Source: an uncultured Flavobacteriaceae bacterium
GTDB lineage: Bacteria; Bacteroidota; Bacteroidia; Flavobacteriales; Flavobacteriaceae
Length of the DNA stretch: 64,000 bases
Direction: 5' to 3'
Assembly: GCA_938084555.1 (NCBI GenBank)
Contig: CALKFR010000013.1
Span: 1 to 64,000 of the forward strand
The number at the start of each line of letters is the position of its first letter. Within the stretch, counting starts at the first letter, position 1. Below are positions 43,551 to 52,947 of this stretch, piece by piece. Below the pieces are notes generated by a model that was not told the origin of the DNA, ran no database searches, and saw only the letters and a list, made by a program, of their open reading frames with translations. The translations under genes and the position numbers were made by a program.

Positions 43551-43763
43551 TTACAGACGAACAACAACATAGCCCCTTCTTGTTTTTCTATAGTATTTAC
43601 CACCCCATCTATAATATTTTTTATTTTTTATAATTACTACTTGATGATTTCTTGGAGCTTTTTTTACAAGGATAAGGTTTGGTTTTGAAGCTACTTGCCT
43701 TACTACACAAGATTCTAAACTAAATGATGCAATGAATAGGATTAATAAGATGATTTTTTTCAT
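43551..43763 (-). CDS. Small exported basic protein
   Basis: A 70-residue protein with a signal peptide and probable lipobox ending LESC at about residue 19. The mature part is very basic and Tyr-rich: KKYYRWGGKYYRKTRRGYVVVRL-like elements. I consider it real because of the clean signal peptide, its position between two gaps without other genes, and a compact basic mature chain that is hard to produce by chance. Function unknown. Confidence 0.6.
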   Translation of the reverse strand: MKKIILLILFIASFSLESCVVRQVASKPNLILVKKAPRNHQVVIIKNKKYYRWGGKYYRKTRRGYVVVRL

Positions 43764-43889
43764 TTTTTTTGGGGTTTTTGAATTTATCTTATTATAAGAC
43801 CGTCAAAACCGATAAAGGTTTAATAGCTTCATATATTAATATGTTTGTTTTTTTAAAAATTTACTTCTACAATTTTTTACCTTAGCTAT

Positions 43890-44693
43890 ATGATAATACA
43901 AAACATTATGTTAAGAGATAAGATATTAGTTTTTTTTCTGTTTTTAGGAATAGCATCTTTTGCAACAAATAATAAGCCATTCTGGGGGCAAACGGGGCAT
44001 AGAGTTGTTGGAGAAATAGCCTATAACCATCTAACAAAAAAAGCCAAAAAAAATATAGAAAAATTATTGAAAGGAGAAGGCTTAGCTACGATATCTACTT
44101 ACGCAGATGAAATTAAATCTGATAATTCATTCAGAAAGTACAGTTCCTGGCATTATGTAAATTTTAAAGTTGGAGAAACCTACGAATCATCAGAGAAAAA
44201 CCCAAAAGGAGATCTAGTCCAAGGAATTAAAATATGTCAACAGATAATCTTAGATCCTAAATCTAAAGATGAAGATAAAATATTTCACTTGAAACTATTA
44301 GTTCACTTGTTAGGAGATTTACATCAACCTTTACATACTGGAAGGGCAGAAGATAGAGGAGGAAATAATATAAAAGTTAAATGGTTTAGAGGGAAAACAA
44401 ATCTACATTCTGTTTGGGATACAAAAATGATTGAGTCTTATAATATGACCTATACCGAGTTGTCAACGAATTTAGATTATTTTTCAAAAAATCAAAAAGA
44501 AGCTATTCAAAAAGGAACTGTTATCGATTGGGTTAATGAATCTAGAGAGCTTGCAATGCTAGTTTATGACTCTGCAAAAATTGACCAAAATTTAAGCTAT
44601 AGATATATGTATGATCATTTTTCAATAGTGAAAACTCAACTAAAAAAAGGAGGCTTACGTTTGGCTAAAATTTTAAACAAGTTATTCGGTTAG
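43890..44693 (+). CDS. S1/P1-family nuclease
   Basis: A 267-residue exported zinc nuclease. Signal peptide about residues 7-30 (an internal ATG at 43908 is an alternative start); mature N-terminus is close to PFWGQTGHR, and its Trp and His ligate zinc in the family. Other ligands: YADEI, WHYVNF, HLLGDLHQPLHTG and GGNNIKV. These three-zinc enzymes cleave single-stranded DNA and RNA, here most likely for nutrient use in the periplasm. The gene stands alone, 28 bases before the convergent tsaD stop. Confidence 0.9.
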   Translation: MIIQNIMLRDKILVFFLFLGIASFATNNKPFWGQTGHRVVGEIAYNHLTKKAKKNIEKLLKGEGLATISTYADEIKSDNSFRKYSSWHYVNFKVGETYESSEKNPKGDLVQGIKICQQIILDPKSKDEDKIFHLKLLVHLLGDLHQPLHTGRAEDRGGNNIKVKWFRGKTNLHSVWDTKMIESYNMTYTELSTNLDYFSKNQKEAIQKGTVIDWVNESRELAMLVYDSAKIDQNLSYRYMYDHFSIVKTQLKKGGLRLAKILNKLFG

Positions 44694-44720
44694 AAGAAAT
44701 ATGTAGAACAGTTAATTATT

Positions 44721-45749
44721 CTATTCTGACACTGCTAGTCTTGCTTGAGCTTTTACAGAAATGTCTGCATAAAGTTTCTTTTTATATTTTAAGTATCCTG
44801 TGATTGCTATCATAGCCGCATTGTCTGTTGTATACTCGAATTTTGGAACATACGTTGTCCATCCCCAGTGTTTTTGTGCTAGTTGCAGCCTTTTTCTAAT
44901 TTCAGAGTTTGCCGAAACTCCACCAGCAATGGCTACATGCTTAATGCCTGTTTTTTTAACAGTGTTTTTTAGTTTTTCTATTAAAATTTCTACGATAGTA
45001 TGTTGAATTGATGCACAAATATCATATAGGTTTTCTTCAATAAATTTTGGATTTTCTTTTAAATTCTTTTGAATAAAATATAGAATCCCTGTTTTCAAAC
45101 CACTAAAGCTAAATTCTAAATCACCTACTTTTGGTTTTGTGAACGAAAATTTATTTGAGTTTCCTAGTTGTGCATATTTATCCACAAGTGGGCCTCCTGG
45201 ATAAGGTAAACCTAAAATTTTAGCAGATTTATCAAAAGCTTCACCAACAGCATCGTCTATAGTTTCTCCTAAGACCTCAAATGAGAAGTGATCAGTTACT
45301 TTAACAATTTGAGTATGACCACCACTAATGGTAAGACAAACAAAAGGAAAAGGTGGTATCTCGGTGTTTTCTTCTTTAATAAAGTGAGCTAAAATGTGAG
45401 CCTGCATATGATTTACATCTATCAAAGGGATGTCTAAACCTAAAGCCAATGATTTTGCAAACGAAGTACCCACTAATAAAGATCCCATAAGCCCCGGTCC
45501 TTTAGTAAAAGAAATGGCATGTAGATCTTCCTTAGTTATTCCCGCTTGTTTTATGGCTTGATGAACAACAGGAACTATATGTTGTTGATGGGCTCTTGAA
45601 GCTAGTTCAGGAACCACACCTCCGTATTTTGCATGTATTTCTTGATTGGCAATGATATTACTTAAAACTTTACCATCACATATTACTGAAGCGCTAGTAT
45701 CATCACAAGATGATTCAATTCCTAAAATATATTTTTTGTGTGTACTCAT
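44721..45749 (-). CDS. tsaD: tRNA N6-adenosine threonylcarbamoyltransferase
   Basis: A ~342-residue ASKHA-fold enzyme that makes t6A37 of tRNAs together with TsaB and TsaE. Start at 45749 (MSTHKKYILGIESSCDD) is better supported than 45773, because the family begins GIESSCDDT. The metal site is HMQAH (about 113-117), and SGGHT follows. It is divergent from tamB, an order known in Bacteroidota. An exact TAATTTTG is 12-19 bases upstream on the minus strand. Confidence 0.96.
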   Translation of the reverse strand: MSTHKKYILGIESSCDDTSASVICDGKVLSNIIANQEIHAKYGGVVPELASRAHQQHIVPVVHQAIKQAGITKEDLHAISFTKGPGLMGSLLVGTSFAKSLALGLDIPLIDVNHMQAHILAHFIKEENTEIPPFPFVCLTISGGHTQIVKVTDHFSFEVLGETIDDAVGEAFDKSAKILGLPYPGGPLVDKYAQLGNSNKFSFTKPKVGDLEFSFSGLKTGILYFIQKNLKENPKFIEENLYDICASIQHTIVEILIEKLKNTVKKTGIKHVAIAGGVSANSEIRKRLQLAQKHWGWTTYVPKFEYTTDNAAMIAITGYLKYKKKLYADISVKAQARLAVSE

Positions 45750-45760
45750 ATTTATGAGTA

Positions 45761-45768
45761 CAAAATTA
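45761..45768 (-). promoter_or_regulatory. -7 box for tsaD
   Basis: On the minus strand TAATTTTG, exact TAnnTTTG, 11 bases before the start codon, suggesting a nearly leaderless transcript. This box also supports the shorter start of tsaD. Confidence 0.5.
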
Positions 45769-45918
45769 ACCAATAAATGATAGTCTGTTTCTTTTTTAAA
45801 TAAGAAATTTATTAGTTTGTTAATTTTATCGTTCTTTGTATAGAAAGTCTTTTTTTTACGTTACATGACTATAGTTTAAACATTTAATACTACAGAAATC
45901 AAAAAAACCGGAAAAATA

Positions 45919-48900
45919 TTGTTTAAATTGTTGAAGTACCTTATGGTTTTCCTGGTATTTCTTGTCTTAATTTTTTCAATTCCAGCTGTTCAAACAAAAT
46001 TAGCCAGAATTGTAACAAATGATTTAAATAAAGATTTTGGAACTAATCTAGAGATAAAAAAAGTAGATCTTTCATTGCTCGGAGCTGTTTCTTTAAGAGG
46101 AATAGAGATAAAAGATCATCATCAAGATACTTTAATTTATGTAGAAAGATTGAGGTCTTCTTTATTAGACGTAAAAAGAATTTTAGAAAATAACATTCAA
46201 CTAAAAAATACATCACTTAAAGGTGTATATGTTAATGTTAAAAATTATGAGGGTGAAGAAATAGACAACTTAACTGTTTTTGTCGATAAATTTGAAGACG
46301 ATAATCCCAGAGACCCAAAGTCAAATCCTTTTATGTTAAGTTCTTCAAATATTTATTTTGAGGATATAAATTACAAACAAATAAACGAAAACAAGGAAGT
46401 TTCTCTAGATTTTTCGGCGCATCATGGTGGAGGTAGTTTACAAGATTTTTCTATCATTGGGCCTAATGTTTCTATTAAAATTAAAGGGCTTTATTTTACA
46501 GATAATAGAGGACTTAAAATAACTAATCTCACTACGGATTTTACTTATAGTAAGACTCAAATGAAGTTTTACAATACAATTCTTCAAACAAATTCTTCAA
46601 CAATTAAAGCAGAAATAGATTTTAATTATGATAGGAAAAACTTGAGTAACTTTAATGAATTAGTATATATAAATGCAGATTTTAAGAATAGTTTTTTGTC
46701 AACTAAAGACTTGAATAAACTTTACAAAGAGATTAAAGGAGATGATATCTTTAGGTTTGACACATCTTTGAAAGGTTCTTTAAATAATTTTTCTTTAGAA
46801 AATTTTAAACTTAATTCTGATAATGGAATTAAAATTGTTGGAGATTTAAATTTAATTAATGCTGTAAAACAAGATGAGTTTTATTTATCCTCCAATTTTG
46901 AAGAATTCTCATTAGACTATTTTAAGCTAAAAAATTTACTACCCAATCTTTTGGAAAACAACCTGCCTAAAGAATTAATTAAATTGGGTGAGTTTTCAGC
47001 CTCAGGATATACAAAAATCACACCTAGCACTATAGAGGCAACACTAGGGATTACCTCAGAAACAGGAAAGATAGTCTCAGATTTGGAATTAAATAATTTT
47101 AACAGTATAGACGAGGCTGTTTACAAAGGTGAGGTTGTCCTAGACGATTTTGATTTAGGGGAATTTTTTGAAGATAGTTCATTTGAAAGTGTTTCTTTTA
47201 AGGGTGAAGTTGATGGAATAGGGTTTAGAGCAGGAAATATAAACACCAAACTTATAGGAGAGATTTATGAAATAAAGTTTAATGAATATAATTATAAAAA
47301 TATTAGTGTAAATGGATTGTATCAAAACAACTTATTTAATGGCAAGTTAACATCCGACGATATTAATTTAAAAGGAACTTTTGAAGGTTTAGCAGATTTA
47401 TCTGATGAGATTAATAAGTTTGATTTTAAAGCCACTATCAACTATGCAAATTTAAGAGCGTTAAATCTTTTTAAAAGAGATAGTATATCAGAACTGAAAG
47501 GATTGATAGATTTAGATTTAACAGGAGATAAGTTAGAGAATATTGTAGGAATTGCAAATTTTAAAAATATTATTTATACAAATGAAAGGGATATTTATCC
47601 ATTCAAGCAATTTTTAATTTTTTCAAAAGTAAATGAAAATACTAGACAAATTAGAATTGATTCTGAGGATATCATTAAAGGAGAGTTAATAGGAGACTTT
47701 AAGTTTGAACAAATGCTATCTATTGCTCAAAATGCATTAGGAGGCATCTATTCAAATTATACTCCCTATAAAGTTTCCTTGGATCAGTTTTTAAATTTTG
47801 ATTTTGTTATTTATAATCAAATAGTTGATTTGTTTTTTCCTGAGATTTCAGTAGCCCCTAATACTAAAATTAATGGAAGTATAAAGGCCAATAAAAATCA
47901 GTTGAAATTAAAAGTCACCTCTCCAAAAATAACTGCTTATGGAACTACAATAGACTCTTTGTTTTTAGACACAGATAATAAAAGGGATTTATATGATTCT
48001 TCTCTGCGAGCAGCGAGTATAAAAACTCCCCACTATACTTTATCAAAATTATTACTGTTTAATAAAACTGTAAATGATACATTATTTTTTAAATCAATCT
48101 TTAAAGGGGGTACTTCAGAAAAAGAGAAATTTAATTTAGATTTTTATTACACGATAGACAACAATAAAAAATCAGTTGTAGGAATTGAAAAATCAACATT
48201 TAATTACTTGGAAAATATTTGGGATTTGAATCCTGAAAACAACACCAATAATAAACTTACTTTTGATTTCAAGTCTAATGAATATGTTTTTTCTCCTTTT
48301 ACATTAAAATCTAAAGAACAGGAAATTAATTTTAAAGGAATTTTAAGAGACTCTACCTACAAAGAAATTAATGTTGATTTCTCAAATGTGTATTTAAAAA
48401 GTTTTTTACCAGAAATAGATAGTTTAAAACTACAAGGTCAATTAGATGGTGTTATAAATATTTCTCAAGTAGACGGTATATACGGGCCAAAAGGAAATTT
48501 GTCAGTTAAAAATTTTGAAATTAACAACTTTTATCAAGGTGACTTAAAGTTAAATATTGAAGGTGAAAGTTCTTATAAAAAATATGGTGTTAATTTTTCT
48601 TTAGATAGGGAAGAAGTAAAAAGTATTTCTGCATTAGGTTCTCTAGATTTTACAAAAACTAGACCAAAAATTGATGTTGCAGTTAATTTAGAAGAGTTTG
48701 AATTAAATGCATTCAGTCCACTAGGAGAAAATGTTTTATCAAAAATAAGAGGTATAGCTTCTGGTAATTTTACTTTGAAAGGTTTTTTAAGAAATCCAGA
48801 TATGGATGGTAATTTAATACTAGAAAATGCAGGATTACAATTTCCATACTTAAATACAGATTATGATTTTGATGGTAATGCAAGTATTGGTTTGAATGGC

Positions 48901-50346
48901 CAATCTTTTGAGTTTAAAAATATAAATTTAATTGATACTAAGTACCAATCTAAAGGATTTTTAGAAGGTACAATCACGCATCAGAATTTTGATTTATGGT
49001 CATTAGATATAGATGTTGACACCCCAAATTTACTAATACTAGACACTCAAAATTCTGATGAAGCATTGTATTATGGTACTGGATTTATTAAGGGTAATGC
49101 TAGTATAACTGGTCTCACTAACAACATAACCATTGATGTAAATGCCAAAACAATGCCTAACACTAACTTTGTAATTCCTCTAAAAGACATTGCTGCAATA
49201 GATACTTACCGATTAATACATTTTAAATCAGAAAAAACATTAGAGGAATTACAAGAGAAACTTGCTATTGATGCCATTGAAGGGGTTTCATTAAATATTG
49301 ATTTAGAGGTCACCAAAGATGCAAAAGCACAGATTGTTATCGATGAAGTAAATGGGAGTGAGCTCAGTGGACGTGGTTTAGGGGATTTAAAAATTGAAAT
49401 CAATACAAATGGTAAATTTGCCATGTTTGGAGATTATACGATAGATAATGGCGTTTATAATTTTAAGTATGGAGGTATAATTAATAAGCCTTTTGTTATT
49501 TCAAAGGGAGGAACAATCTCCTGGAGTGGAAATCCCTATGAAGCGAATTTAAATGTTACAGCTGTATACACAACTAATGCAAATCCGGCAGTTTTACTCG
49601 AGAATTTTAATACAAATAGAAAAATACCTGTAGATTTAATTACAAATATTTCAGGAAGCTTATTTAATTCAAAACAAGATTTTGATATTGAAATTCAAAA
49701 CTCAAACTCAACAATAGCATCAGAATTAGATTTCGTATTAAATGATAATGACATAAATTCAAAAATGCGTCAGTTTTTAACCTTACTAGCAGCTGGAACT
49801 TTTGCAAACCCAAATGGTGGAAATATAAATGGAACTGAACTATTAACGGGAACTACATCTAATGCTGTTGGTTCTATTCTTTCTGATATTATAAGTAGTA
49901 ATAAAGTTAGATTAGATCTAGGATATTCTTCAGGAGGAATTCAAAATCCTCAAGATGATTTAATTAATGATGACCAATTTGATGTTTCATTAACAACTCA
50001 AATAAGTAAAAATGTTATTGTAAATGGTAAAGTTGGAGTTCCAGTTGGTGCTCAGACTCAATCAAGTGTGGTAGGTGAGGTAAAAGTTGAGGTTTTATTA
50101 AATGATGCCGGAAACTTTAGAAGTGTTATTTTTAATAGACAAAATGAAATTCAATATTCTGCCCAAGAAGAAGGTTATACACAAGGAATAGGTTTGTCTT
50201 ATCAGGTGAACTTTAATTCTTTATCAGATTTATTAAAAAAGATTGGTTTAAAAAAGAAGACCAAAGGAAAGAAAAAAGTGATTCAAAAGAAAGACTCCAT
50301 AAGTTCCTCTCATCAAAGACTTTTAAACTTTAAGAAAAATAATTAA
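45919..50346 (+). CDS. Translocation/assembly module TamB-like protein
   Basis: A 1475-residue envelope protein. An N-terminal helix (KLLKYLMVFLVFLVLIFSIP) anchors it in the inner membrane; the rest is an elongated beta-structure predicted to span the periplasm, as in the AsmA/TamB group implicated in outer-membrane protein assembly and phospholipid transport. The DUF490/TamB C-terminal domain occupies about residues 1000-1450 and ends in a basic KKKTKGKKK tail. Start is TTG at 45919; no ATG lies in frame upstream, since a stop is at 45871. Divergent from tsaD. Confidence 0.92.
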   Translation: MFKLLKYLMVFLVFLVLIFSIPAVQTKLARIVTNDLNKDFGTNLEIKKVDLSLLGAVSLRGIEIKDHHQDTLIYVERLRSSLLDVKRILENNIQLKNTSLKGVYVNVKNYEGEEIDNLTVFVDKFEDDNPRDPKSNPFMLSSSNIYFEDINYKQINENKEVSLDFSAHHGGGSLQDFSIIGPNVSIKIKGLYFTDNRGLKITNLTTDFTYSKTQMKFYNTILQTNSSTIKAEIDFNYDRKNLSNFNELVYINADFKNSFLSTKDLNKLYKEIKGDDIFRFDTSLKGSLNNFSLENFKLNSDNGIKIVGDLNLINAVKQDEFYLSSNFEEFSLDYFKLKNLLPNLLENNLPKELIKLGEFSASGYTKITPSTIEATLGITSETGKIVSDLELNNFNSIDEAVYKGEVVLDDFDLGEFFEDSSFESVSFKGEVDGIGFRAGNINTKLIGEIYEIKFNEYNYKNISVNGLYQNNLFNGKLTSDDINLKGTFEGLADLSDEINKFDFKATINYANLRALNLFKRDSISELKGLIDLDLTGDKLENIVGIANFKNIIYTNERDIYPFKQFLIFSKVNENTRQIRIDSEDIIKGELIGDFKFEQMLSIAQNALGGIYSNYTPYKVSLDQFLNFDFVIYNQIVDLFFPEISVAPNTKINGSIKANKNQLKLKVTSPKITAYGTTIDSLFLDTDNKRDLYDSSLRAASIKTPHYTLSKLLLFNKTVNDTLFFKSIFKGGTSEKEKFNLDFYYTIDNNKKSVVGIEKSTFNYLENIWDLNPENNTNNKLTFDFKSNEYVFSPFTLKSKEQEINFKGILRDSTYKEINVDFSNVYLKSFLPEIDSLKLQGQLDGVINISQVDGIYGPKGNLSVKNFEINNFYQGDLKLNIEGESSYKKYGVNFSLDREEVKSISALGSLDFTKTRPKIDVAVNLEEFELNAFSPLGENVLSKIRGIASGNFTLKGFLRNPDMDGNLILENAGLQFPYLNTDYDFDGNASIGLNGQSFEFKNINLIDTKYQSKGFLEGTITHQNFDLWSLDIDVDTPNLLILDTQNSDEALYYGTGFIKGNASITGLTNNITIDVNAKTMPNTNFVIPLKDIAAIDTYRLIHFKSEKTLEELQEKLAIDAIEGVSLNIDLEVTKDAKAQIVIDEVNGSELSGRGLGDLKIEINTNGKFAMFGDYTIDNGVYNFKYGGIINKPFVISKGGTISWSGNPYEANLNVTAVYTTNANPAVLLENFNTNRKIPVDLITNISGSLFNSKQDFDIEIQNSNSTIASELDFVLNDNDINSKMRQFLTLLAAGTFANPNGGNINGTELLTGTTSNAVGSILSDIISSNKVRLDLGYSSGGIQNPQDDLINDDQFDVSLTTQISKNVIVNGKVGVPVGAQTQSSVVGEVKVEVLLNDAGNFRSVIFNRQNEIQYSAQEEGYTQGIGLSYQVNFNSLSDLLKKIGLKKKTKGKKKVIQKKDSISSSHQRLLNFKKNN

Positions 50347-50474
50347 TTAAAATATTTTCCCTTAATTTAGTGGGCTATTTAGAACTTATAAAACAAATGA
50401 TTTGTTGCTATTTTTAAGATAAATTAATCGAAATCGATTTCGTTTTTTTTTTATTCTAAGTAACTATTAATAAG

Positions 50475-50482
50475 TATTTTTA
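50475..50482 (+). promoter_or_regulatory. -7 box for pfkA
   Basis: TATTTTTA, one base from TAnnTTTG, 10 bases before the ATG. No -33 element is evident. Confidence 0.4.
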
Positions 50483-50492
50483 CAATGAAATT

Positions 50493-51476
50493 ATGAAAAA
50501 AATCAACAAGTTGGCTGTTATGACATCTGGGGGAGATTCTCCCGGAATGAATGCTGCAATTCGATCAGTGGTAAGAACTTGTGCATACTATAAAATAGAG
50601 TGTATAGGTATTTACAGAGGGTATCAGGGAATGATTGAAGGAGATTTCACGGTACTTACAGCAAGGAATGTTAATAATATCATTAACAAAGGGGGTACGA
50701 TTTTAAAATCAGCTAGATCTGATAAGTTTAGAACCTCAGAAGGAAGAAAAAAAGCACATGAAAATTTAATTAAGCAAAATATTGATGGACTTGTTATCAT
50801 TGGAGGTGATGGATCCTTTACTGGTGCAGTGATCTTTAATAAAGAATATAATTTTCCTGTAATAGGAATACCAGGAACAATTGATAATGATATTTTTGGT
50901 ACTTCACACACCTTAGGTTACGATACTGCTTTAAATACTGCTGTTGAAGCTATTGATAAAATTAGAGATACCGCCTCCTCTCACAATAGATTATTTTTTG
51001 TGGAAGTTATGGGTAGAGATGCCGGTTTTATTGCTTTAAATGCCGGAATTGGTGCAGGTGCTGAAGAAATATTAATTCCAGAAGAAAATCTTGGTTTAGA
51101 TAGATTATTAGAATCTTTAATAAAAAGTAGAAAGTCTGGAAAATCATCAAGTATAGTTGTAGTAGCTGAAGGAGACAAGTCTGGAAAGAATGTTTTTGAA
51201 TTGGCTAAATATATTGAAGACAATATGCCAGAATATGATGTGAGAGTTTCTGTTTTAGGTCACATGCAAAGAGGTGGTGCACCCTCTTGTTTTGACAGAG
51301 TTTTAGCAAGTAGACTTGGTGTAAAAGCAGTAGAATTATTAATATATAATAAAACCAATCTTATGGTTGGTCTTAAAAATAACACAGTAATAACAACAGA
51401 TTTAGAAGAAGCAATAACTGGAGGACATTCTATAAATAATGAACTCTTAAGAGTATCTGACATCATGTCAACATAA
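50493..51476 (+). CDS. pfkA: 6-phosphofructokinase
   Basis: A 327-residue PFK converting fructose-6-phosphate to fructose-1,6-bisphosphate. TSGGDSPGMNA (11-21), GGDGS (104-108) and the catalytic PGTIDND (127-133; Asp131 and Asp133) are present. Gly in GGDG and no Lys before TIDND indicate the ATP-dependent and not the PPi-dependent form. The next gene, gap, follows 21 bases later, so two glycolytic enzymes are probably co-transcribed. Confidence 0.96.
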   Translation: MKKINKLAVMTSGGDSPGMNAAIRSVVRTCAYYKIECIGIYRGYQGMIEGDFTVLTARNVNNIINKGGTILKSARSDKFRTSEGRKKAHENLIKQNIDGLVIIGGDGSFTGAVIFNKEYNFPVIGIPGTIDNDIFGTSHTLGYDTALNTAVEAIDKIRDTASSHNRLFFVEVMGRDAGFIALNAGIGAGAEEILIPEENLGLDRLLESLIKSRKSGKSSSIVVVAEGDKSGKNVFELAKYIEDNMPEYDVRVSVLGHMQRGGAPSCFDRVLASRLGVKAVELLIYNKTNLMVGLKNNTVITTDLEEAITGGHSINNELLRVSDIMST

Positions 51477-51488
51477 TTAAATAATTAA

Positions 51489-52499
<1,011 letters not shown>

Positions 52500-52523
52500 A
52501 AGCTATTAAATACTAAAATATTT

Positions 52524-52556
52524 AAAGGCTGTCTTTTTAATAGACAGTCTTTTTTA
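52524..52556. terminator. Terminator between gap and ridA
   Basis: Stem 52524-52534 / 52542-52552 (one G-T pair), 7-base loop, T-run 52550-52555. It serves gap and overlaps the first bases of the ridA stop region from the opposite strand. Confidence 0.75.
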
Positions 52557-52934
52557 TTTAACTGCAATCATACTAATTTCTACATTCACATATTTTGGAA
52601 GATTAGCAACCTCTACAGTTTCTCTAGCAGGAGCAGTATCTTCATTGAAATATCTTCCATAAACTTCATTTATCTCAGAAAAATTTTCCATATCTGAGAT
52701 AAAAATTGAGGTTTTAATCACATGGTCAAAAGTCATCTCAGCTGCAGCTAAAACAGCTTTCATATTTTCCATTACTAAGGTAGTTTCCTCCTCAATAGTA
52801 GCAATATTTAACTCTCCAGTTCTTGGATTGATTGCGATTTGTCCAGAAGTGTATAAAGTGTTTCCTGATAATATGGCCTGGTTATATGGACCTATTGGCG
52901 CAGGTGCTTTTGAAGTTTTAATTATTTTTTTCAT
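52554..52934 (-). CDS. RidA-family enamine/imine deaminase
   Basis: A 126-residue YjgF/YER057c/UK114 protein that hydrolyses reactive enamines, such as 2-aminoacrylate formed by PLP enzymes. Conserved blocks: APIGPYNQAI near residue 12, LYTSGQIAINPRTGEL, and the active-site region ARETVEVANLP with the conserved Arg. It lies 13 bases downstream of lptD on the same strand, probably in one transcript. Confidence 0.93.
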   Translation of the reverse strand: MKKIIKTSKAPAPIGPYNQAILSGNTLYTSGQIAINPRTGELNIATIEEETTLVMENMKAVLAAAEMTFDHVIKTSIFISDMENFSEINEVYGRYFNEDTAPARETVEVANLPKYVNVEISMIAVK

Positions 52935-52947
52935 AAAGTAAATTGTT

